DNA from: Candidatus Rhodoferax odensensis
GTDB lineage: Bacteria; Pseudomonadota; Gammaproteobacteria; Burkholderiales; Burkholderiaceae_C
Reading direction: 5' to 3'
NCBI GenBank assembly: GCA_016718405.1
Contig: JADKDJ010000003.1
Location: 372,001-436,000, forward strand
DNA length: 64,000 nt
How positions within the stretch are numbered: the first letter of the stretch is position 1; each line of letters opens with the position of its first letter. A program made the translations under genes and the position numbers. The notes below the pieces were generated by a model. The model did not search any database. It was given only the letters and a program-made list of their open reading frames with translations, and was not told the origin of the DNA. Below are positions 58,943 through 64,000 of this stretch, piece by piece.

Positions 58943-59957
58943 TTCGGTGTTCGCGGGGCCGTCGGACATGACCGATCTGGGCAACCCGTTTCGCTTGGCG
59001 GTGGGCGCGCAACCGGTGGCCTGCGTCGACGTTGGGGGAACCAAAGTCGCGGTGAGCGTGGCCGATTCGCATGGTGTGCGCGGTCGCGTTGTGGCCCCCA
59101 CCGTCAAGCAGGGCGCGCGCGACGCCTTGGGTCAACAGGTGTTGCAGCTGATCGAGCAAAGCTGCGCCAGCGTCGGTTTGTCCCGCGCCGAACTGGGTGC
59201 AGTGGGCGTGTCGTCGTGCGGCCCCTTCGTGCTCAACCAGGGCTGCGTGGAGCTGGCTGCGCCCAACATCTGTGGCGGCTTGGCGGGCCAGGCGCGTGGC
59301 TTGCCCAACAACTGGTCCACCGCCGTGCTGGAAGCGCCCTTGCGGCAAGTGTTTTCCAATGTGCGGGTGGAGAACGATGGTATTGGCGCGCTGCAGGCCG
59401 AGCGGCGCTGGGGTGCCCTGCAACTGGACGGCCAGCCTCTGGCCAACTGTGCCTACGTGACCTGGAGCACTGGCATCGGCATGGGCTTGTGTGTCGATGG
59501 CCACGTGCTGCGTGGCAAGAACGGCAACGCCGGGCACGCCGGCCACCTGTTTGTCAGCGACAACCAGGATGCTTTATGCGGCTGTGGCAATGTGGGCGAC
59601 GTGGAAGCCCTGGTGGCGGGCAACGCCATCGCGCGACGTTTCGCCCACTTGGGTTTTGCCGATGCCGCTGCGCTGCTGACAGCCGCGCGCGCGGGTGATG
59701 CGGCCGCCGTGGCGATTGTCGATGAGCTGTGTCGTGTGATGGGCCGTACCCTCTACAACCTGGTGGTCACGCTGGACCTGCAACGCATCAGCCTGGGCGG
59801 CAGTGTGTTCTGGCACCACCGCGACTTCCTGCTGCCCAGGCTGCGTGCTCATGTGCAGGGCAAGTTGCCAGCCCTCACTGCTGGGTGCGAGCTGGTTGCC
59901 GCCGGGTTGGGCGACAAGGTGGGTGATTACGCGGCGCTGGCGCTGGTCACAAGTTGA
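58923..59957 (+). CDS. ROK-family sugar kinase
   Basis: 344 residues. The phosphate-1 loop 'VACVDVGGTKVAVSVAD', the catalytic Asp in 'VRVENDGIGALQAERRWG', and the ROK zinc site 'CGCGNVGDVEALVAG' with 'GHAGHLFVSD' mark a ROK kinase (glucose, fructose or N-acyl-hexosamine type). Substrate not determinable. The start overlaps the cupin gene. With a phosphomannose-isomerase-like partner, mannose or fructose phosphorylation is plausible, by inference only. Confidence 0.85.
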   Translation: MTMDVLDSVFAGPSDMTDLGNPFRLAVGAQPVACVDVGGTKVAVSVADSHGVRGRVVAPTVKQGARDALGQQVLQLIEQSCASVGLSRAELGAVGVSSCGPFVLNQGCVELAAPNICGGLAGQARGLPNNWSTAVLEAPLRQVFSNVRVENDGIGALQAERRWGALQLDGQPLANCAYVTWSTGIGMGLCVDGHVLRGKNGNAGHAGHLFVSDNQDALCGCGNVGDVEALVAGNAIARRFAHLGFADAAALLTAARAGDAAAVAIVDELCRVMGRTLYNLVVTLDLQRISLGGSVFWHHRDFLLPRLRAHVQGKLPALTAGCELVAAGLGDKVGDYAALALVTS

Positions 59958-59970
59958 TGTGAAAGAACAC

Positions 59971-60049
59971 CGTCATTGCGAACGCAGTGACGCAATTCAT
60001 GACTTCCGGCTGCATGGATTGCCACATCGCTTCACTTCTCGCAATGACG
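59971..60049. repeat. REP-like palindromic element
   Basis: A 79-base imperfect inverted repeat with exact ends CGTCATTGCGA (59971-59981) and TCGCAATGACG (60039-60049). The interior continues the pairing (GTGACGCAAT near the left, ATTGCCACATCGCTTCAC near the right). This CGTCATTGCGA type of interspersed palindrome is known from many bacterial genomes. It lies in the gap between the ROK kinase and the Rieske gene. Such elements are mobilised by RAYT-like transposases or act as transcript-end structures. Confidence 0.75.
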
Positions 60050-60128
60050 TGCCCTGTCATCAAGTGGGGTGGGTGCGAGCCCATGTCGCTTAGAGAAGCC
60101 GCGACAATCTCCGCCCAGGAGGTGGGTG

Positions 60129-60662
60129 ATGGAACGATCCGGGATGACGCAGCGGCGTCGAATCATGATTGCCGCCACGGCCAGTGCCATGGCCGCGGGA
60201 GCGGCCATGGTAATGCGCCCCAGCGGCGTGGTGATTGCCCACCCGCATGGCGCGCCACTGGCGGTCGACTTGGCTGACCTGCCCGAAGGCAAACTGCGCA
60301 CGGTGGAGTGGCAGGACAAGCCGGTTTGGGTGCTGCGCCGCTCGGCGGCGGCCGTGGCTGCGCTGGCCGCGCACGAAGTCCGGCTGGTTGACCCTGATTC
60401 GTTGCAGTCCATCCAGCCACCCGGTTGCCAGAACCGGCAACGCTCGCTTCGCCCGGAGATCTTCGTGGCCATCGGGCTCTGTACCCATCAGGGTTGCGCA
60501 CCCGGCTTGCGTGGTGAGACCGACTTCTTGTGCCCGTGTCACGCCTCCAGCTTTGATCTGGCCGGGCGCGTGTTCAAGGCCGGGCCGGCCACGGTCAACC
60601 TGGTGATTCCAGCCTACCGTTTTGAGGCCGACAACCGGCTGCTGATCGGGGTCGATGCCTGA
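60129..60662 (+). CDS. Rieske [2Fe-2S] protein, PetA-like, Tat-exported
   Basis: 177 residues. The N-terminal 'GMTQRRRIMIAATASAMAAGAA' (in part) is a twin-arginine signal-anchor. The Rieske cluster is bound by 'CTHQGC' and 'CPCHASSF', followed by 'DLAGRVFKAGPATVNLVIPAYRF', as in cytochrome bc1 Rieske subunits. AGGAGGTGG right before ATG 60129 is a very strong ribosome-binding site. No cytochrome b or c1 gene follows, so this is a stand-alone copy, perhaps an electron carrier for the adjacent hydrogenase system (inference). Its last 49 bases overlap the convergent nickel transporter gene. Confidence 0.9.
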   Translation: MERSGMTQRRRIMIAATASAMAAGAAMVMRPSGVVIAHPHGAPLAVDLADLPEGKLRTVEWQDKPVWVLRRSAAAVAALAAHEVRLVDPDSLQSIQPPGCQNRQRSLRPEIFVAIGLCTHQGCAPGLRGETDFLCPCHASSFDLAGRVFKAGPATVNLVIPAYRFEADNRLLIGVDA

Positions 60663-61450
60663 GGGGCGAGCGCGCGCGCCGCCACAAAGCTCAAGCTCAA
60701 CAACACGATCACGCCGGCGCCCACGACCAACTCCTTGCCGTGGTACCAGGTGCCAACATCGGCATGCAGCCAGCGCGCCAAGCCGAATCCAGCCACCGCG
60801 AAACTGATCAGGGCCACCGCCAGCCCCATCACCCGCGAGGCGATGCGGGCGTGGTGGTCGGCGCGGCGCAGCAGGCGGGCGATCCACAGACCATTGAGAC
60901 CGTCCATCACCAGCATGCCGGCGGTGAAGCTCAGGCCCAGGGCCAGCGCATGGCCCACGCCGCCGTGCCGGGTGGCGGTCACCGCAAACAGCGCGGCCTG
61001 GCTGATGGTGTCAAACGACAGGGCAAATAGAGCGCCCACCGCTGCAATCGCCAGCGGGTGCGAGGTGGACTGCAGCCGTGCTAGCAGGCCGGCCTTGAGG
61101 CCCACCGGCGCCACCACTGCATCGGGCGCTGTCGTCAGCACGGCGCGCAGGTTGAGCCAGCCCAGCAGGGTCAGGAAAGTGATCGAAATCCAGGTGCCGA
61201 CACTCTCCAGCCAGTGGGGTACCTGCCACTGGGTTGAGGCGGCGCCCACGCCCAGGGCGATCAGCAGCACGATGCCGCCGTGGCCCAGTGAGAACAGCGA
61301 CCCGCACCAACCGGCGTGCCCAGCGCCGCGGCGCAGGTTGAAGCGCGTCAGGCCATCGATGGTGGCCAGATGGTCGGCGTCCAGGCCGTGTTTGGCGCCC
61401 AGCACAAAGACCAGCGTCAGCAGGGCCATCCAGTCAGTGGGCAATTCCAT
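60614..61450 (-). CDS. high-affinity nickel/cobalt transporter (NiCoT/HoxN-like)
   Basis: 278 residues with about eight helices. The metal-uptake motif in helix II, 'HGLDADHLATIDGLTR', is the NiCoT signature HX4DH. 'LFSLGHGGIVLL' (second signature, LGHxxVV type) and 'LFALSFDTISQAALFAV' (FxxGFDTxTE-like) support nickel or cobalt import. Divergent from the hydrogenase small-subunit gene, so nickel for the [NiFe] site is the likely purpose. The 3' end overlaps the Rieske gene by 49 bases. Confidence 0.9.
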   Translation of the reverse strand: MELPTDWMALLTLVFVLGAKHGLDADHLATIDGLTRFNLRRGAGHAGWCGSLFSLGHGGIVLLIALGVGAASTQWQVPHWLESVGTWISITFLTLLGWLNLRAVLTTAPDAVVAPVGLKAGLLARLQSTSHPLAIAAVGALFALSFDTISQAALFAVTATRHGGVGHALALGLSFTAGMLVMDGLNGLWIARLLRRADHHARIASRVMGLAVALISFAVAGFGLARWLHADVGTWYHGKELVVGAGVIVLLSLSFVAARALAPQASTPISSRLSASKR

Positions 61451-61603
61451 GGGAACCTCGGGTCAGGCGCGGGTTGAAGTCGGACCGGTCAAACCGGGCC
61501 CGCGAGCAACCACACAAGAACCATGCCCGCCGTCAATCTGCCGCGCTGCCCTGTGGCGGCGGCGACCGCGCCACCGCGCAGCGCGCTTAAAAGTGGATTG
61601 AAC

Positions 61604-61658
61604 TGGTTAGTGAGCCGGTTAGTAGCTAACCTATTTCACAGGCAGCTTGAGCCGGTTA
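61604..61658 (+). promoter_or_regulatory. GGTTAG-type enhancer-like repeats upstream of the hydrogenase operon
   Basis: GGTTAGT at 61604-61610, the palindrome GGTTAG-TAG-CTAACC at 61616-61630 and a further GGTTAA at 61653-61658 form a cluster 60 to 115 bases before the sigma-54 promoter. That is the expected location of an upstream activator site for an NtrC-type regulator such as HoxA. The binding protein is inferred. Confidence 0.5.
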
Positions 61659-61721
61659 AAGACCCATCTGGTGACGCGGATACCTGTGGTTTGCGCCCTT
61701 GCCATGCAGTTGCTGCGTGTT

Positions 61722-61737
61722 TGGCCCGCTCCTTGCA
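61722..61737 (+). promoter_or_regulatory. sigma-54 promoter of the [NiFe]-hydrogenase operon
   Basis: TGGCCCG-CTCC-TTGCA matches TGGCACG-N4-TTGCW with a single mismatch and has the required GG-N10-GC. It lies 53 bases before the small-subunit start. Uptake-hydrogenase operons in several proteobacteria are sigma-54 dependent. The remainder of the 339-base gap shows only the repeats at 61604-61658. Confidence 0.78.
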
Positions 61738-61789
61738 TTAACCGACTTGATCAGGCCCGGACGCGGCCTGGCAAATGGGGACATCAGAC

Positions 61790-62971
61790 ATGAGTGAAGC
61801 ACACGAGATCTTTGATCTGGGTCGTCAGACCCTGCACGACGTTGAGCAGCGCCTGGGCCTGTCGCGACGCGAGTACTTGCAATTTTGCGCCACGCTGGCC
61901 GTCACCATGGGCCTGCCTAAAGGCGCTGACGCGGCGGTGGCCAAGGCCATCGAGACGTCCAAACGGCCGTCGGTGATCTGGCTGCATTTTCAGGAGTGCA
62001 CCGGTTGCTCCGAGTCGCTGTTGCGCGCCGAACACCCGACGCTGGAGAAGCTGATCCTGGACGTGATCTCGCTGGATTACCACGAGACCCTGATGGCCGC
62101 TGCCGGCCACCAGGCCGAGGCCGCGCGCAAGGACGCGATGAAAGCCAACAAGGGCAAATACGTGCTGGTGGTCGAAGGGGCGATACCGACCAAGGACAAC
62201 GGCAACTACTGCAAGATCGGTGGCCACAAGGCGATTGATCTGGTCAAGGAATGCGCCGCCGACGCGGCCGCCGTGATCGCCATCGGTTCCTGCGCGTCCT
62301 GGGGCGGCATGCCCTCGACTGGGCCCAATCCGACCGGCGCCTCCAGTGTGGGCGAGGTGCTGGGCAAGCCGGTGGTGACCATCCCCGGTTGCCCGCCCAA
62401 TCCGTACAACTTCCTGGCCACGGTGGTGCACTTCCTGACCTTTGGCAAGCTGCCCGAGGTCGACAAGCTGGGCCGCCCCAAGTTTGCCTACTCGCGCCTG
62501 ATCCACGAAAACTGCGAGCGTCGCGCCCACTTCGATGCGGGTCGCTTTGCCATGGAGTTTGGCGACGCTGGTCACCGCCAGGGCTATTGCCTTTATAAGC
62601 TCGGCTGCAAAGGCCCCGAGACCTACGCCAACTGCTCCACATTGGGCTTTGGTGATGCGGGCGAGAACAACTGGCCGGTCGGTTGCGGCCACCCCTGCAT
62701 CGGCTGTACTGAAAAGGGCGTCGGCTTTACCAAGCCGATCCACCAGGTGGCCAAGATGCTCAACGTCACACCGCCGCTGCAGTACCCACGCATCGTTGAG
62801 GAGCAGGGCAAGGGCGCCACCTTCGCCTCAGCCGCGGCAGTGGCCGCGCTGGCCGCCGCCGCCGCCGGTGCTGCCGTGATGTTGACGCGCAACCTGGGTC
62901 TGTCGCACGCCGCGCAGGAGGCCGAACGCGCCAAGGAAGGCAACGCGCCGCAAGACAACGCCAAGGTGTGA
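61790..62971 (+). CDS. hybO: [NiFe]-hydrogenase small subunit (HybO-type)
   Basis: 393 residues. A Tat motif 'SRREYLQFCATLAVTMG' starts about residue 25. The proximal [4Fe-4S] cluster is held by 'ECTGCSESLLR', 'IGSCASWGGMP' and 'IPGCPPNPYNF', the distal and medial clusters by 'HENCERRAHFDAGRF', 'CLYKLGCKGPETYANC' and 'NNWPVGCGHPCIGC'. A C-terminal helix ('AAVAALAAAAAGAAVML') anchors it. The proximal motif is CTGC, not the CTCC of oxygen-tolerant enzymes, suggesting an ordinary oxygen-sensitive type. The next gene is a HybA-like protein, giving the HybO-HybA order of E. coli hydrogenase 2. Confidence 0.92.
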   Translation: MSEAHEIFDLGRQTLHDVEQRLGLSRREYLQFCATLAVTMGLPKGADAAVAKAIETSKRPSVIWLHFQECTGCSESLLRAEHPTLEKLILDVISLDYHETLMAAAGHQAEAARKDAMKANKGKYVLVVEGAIPTKDNGNYCKIGGHKAIDLVKECAADAAAVIAIGSCASWGGMPSTGPNPTGASSVGEVLGKPVVTIPGCPPNPYNFLATVVHFLTFGKLPEVDKLGRPKFAYSRLIHENCERRAHFDAGRFAMEFGDAGHRQGYCLYKLGCKGPETYANCSTLGFGDAGENNWPVGCGHPCIGCTEKGVGFTKPIHQVAKMLNVTPPLQYPRIVEEQGKGATFASAAAVAALAAAAAGAAVMLTRNLGLSHAAQEAERAKEGNAPQDNAKV

Positions 62972-62973
62972 GC

Positions 62974-64000
62974 ATGGACACCCGTCGCAACTTTCTCAAG
63001 GGTGCCATTGCCAGTGGCGCCGCGGTGAGCACGGTAGCGCTGGCACCTGCTGTCGGCGCCCGCGAGACGCGGCCCCGCCCGGCAGAGGCGCTGGGCTTGC
63101 TGTACGACGCCACGCTGTGCGTGGGCTGCAAGGCCTGCGTCTCGGCCTGCAAGCAGGCCAACGAAAACCCGGCCGAGTACTCCACTGCCGATCATCTGTG
63201 GGATACCCCGCTGGACACATCGGGCTACACCTTCAACCTGATCAAGATGTACCGCAACGGCAGCATGGAGACCAAGGACGCCGAGGTCAACGGCTACGCC
63301 TTCATGAAGACCTCGTGCATGCACTGTGGTGATCCGTCCTGCGTGTCAGCTTGTCCGGTGTCAGCCATGACCAAGGACCCCGTCACGGGTGTGGTGGGTT
63401 ACAACGCCGACAAGTGCATTGGTTGCCGCTACTGCGTGGCGGCGTGCCCGTTTGGCATCCCCAAATACCAATACGACTCGCCCACCGGACGCATTGGCAA
63501 GTGCGAGCTGTGCCGCCACCGGCACAAGGACGGTCAGTACTCGGCCTGCGCCGAGGTCTGCCCGACCGGCGCCACGCTGTTTGGCCGCACCGAGGATCTG
63601 CTGGCCGAAGCCAAGCGACGCGTCGCCATGAAGCCCGGCGAGGTCAACACTTTTCCGCGCGGCAGACTCAAGTCGCAGGCGGAGAAAAACGCCGCCGCCC
63701 AAGGCAAGGTGGCCCAGACCACGCCCAAATGGCGTGCCGAGCCCGACCAAAGCTACGAGACGCAGGCCGGCAAGTACGTGCAGCACATCTACGGCGACAA
63801 GGAGTATGGCGGCACCCAGGTGCTCAAGCTCTCTGGCGTCAATTTCCAGAAAGTTGGCATGCCCAACTTGCCACCCGATGCGGCGGCCGCCATGTCCGAG
63901 ACGATTCAGCACACGCTGTATGGCAACCTGATCATGCCGTTTGCAGTGCTGGGCGCCATGAGCTTCATCGCCAAGCGCAACGTCAAGCCGGATGACACCG
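62974..64000 (+). CDS. hybA: hydrogenase 2 iron-sulfur protein HybA-like (3' end outside window)
   Basis: 342 codons are present and the frame is still open at the right edge. A Tat signal ('TRRNFLKGAIASGAAV') is followed by four [4Fe-4S] ferredoxin-type motifs: CVGCKACVSACKQ, CMHCGDPSCVSACP, CIGCRYCVAACPFG and CELCRHR...CAEVCP. Near the end a membrane anchor begins ('LIMPFAVLGAMSF'). HybA carries electrons from the small subunit toward the membrane partner HybB and the quinone pool. The ATG is two bases after the small-subunit stop. Large-subunit, hybB and maturation genes are expected to the right. Confidence 0.9.
   Translation, partial: MDTRRNFLKGAIASGAAVSTVALAPAVGARETRPRPAEALGLLYDATLCVGCKACVSACKQANENPAEYSTADHLWDTPLDTSGYTFNLIKMYRNGSMETKDAEVNGYAFMKTSCMHCGDPSCVSACPVSAMTKDPVTGVVGYNADKCIGCRYCVAACPFGIPKYQYDSPTGRIGKCELCRHRHKDGQYSACAEVCPTGATLFGRTEDLLAEAKRRVAMKPGEVNTFPRGRLKSQAEKNAAAQGKVAQTTPKWRAEPDQSYETQAGKYVQHIYGDKEYGGTQVLKLSGVNFQKVGMPNLPPDAAAAMSETIQHTLYGNLIMPFAVLGAMSFIAKRNVKPDDT

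Overview
The window is a high-G+C chromosome segment from a betaproteobacterium, most likely a Comamonadaceae member of the Rhodoferax/Polaromonas type. This is inferred from protein character and gene order (rplM-rpsI-DUF6776-bactofilin-erpA-anmK-M23 peptidase-tyrS; ahcY behind an SAH riboswitch; DUF3717/DUF1289 protein; topoisomerase III with a SWIB tail), not from any search. Most genes are housekeeping. No tRNA, rRNA, CRISPR array, insertion sequence or prophage was seen.

Layout. 1-8.5 kb: end of an amino-acid-type binding protein, topB with a C-terminal SWIB domain (frameshifted), a SET-domain protein, birA, a SPOR-like protein, a TctDE-like two-component system and a MarR regulator. 8.6-14.3 kb: recA (with a LexA box)-recX, argC, sucCD (sucD frameshifted) and a TerC-family membrane protein. 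14.5-27.6 kb: the most distinctive block, a co-directional run of CHASE2-Ser/Thr kinase, PP2C phosphatase, FHA protein, CHASE2-cyclase, metallo-beta-lactamase-fold phosphodiesterase and GAF-containing pilus-type ATPase. Three type IV pilin genes and a TfpX/TfpZ accessory gene follow directly. 27.7-34 kb: moaC, an M48 protease, a small membrane protein, a DUF3717/DUF1289 protein, yaeQ, a HAD phosphatase and prfC. 34-37.4 kb: SAH riboswitch-ahcY-tlyA-metF. 37.4-45 kb: rlmJ, rplM-rpsI, DUF6776, bactofilin, erpA, anmK, M23 peptidase and tyrS. 45.06-45.52 kb: a corrupted-looking poly-C tract over the 5' end of a cation-efflux gene. 46.4-58.4 kb: dtd, ybeY-phoH, ruvA, carbonic anhydrase, ruvB, a universal stress protein, histidine phosphatase, lipoprotein, ttcA, folB, a pteridine-reductase-like SDR, a MidA-like methyltransferase, DUF2905, a binding protein and a second cation transporter. 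58.5-64 kb: cupin-ROK kinase pair, a palindromic repeat, a Rieske protein, a nickel transporter and the start of a [NiFe]-hydrogenase operon behind a sigma-54 promoter.

How the genes could work together. The 14.5-27 kb block looks like one envelope-sensing unit. Two proteins with extracytoplasmic CHASE2 domains feed protein phosphorylation (kinase/phosphatase/FHA reader) and cyclic-nucleotide turnover (cyclase/phosphodiesterase) toward a GAF-bearing pilus ATPase. Two of the three pilins have sigma-54 promoters at identical spacing. A tandem duplication, with fragments of both flanking genes left at the junction, produced pilin copies 1 and 2. Their 3' parts look recently homogenised by gene conversion.

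Quality caveat. Single-base frame breaks occur in topB, sucD, the FHA gene and the DUF3717/DUF1289 gene, and yaeQ lacks its usual stop. With the poly-C tract, this suggests local sequence or assembly errors, so loss of function should not be assumed from this sequence alone.
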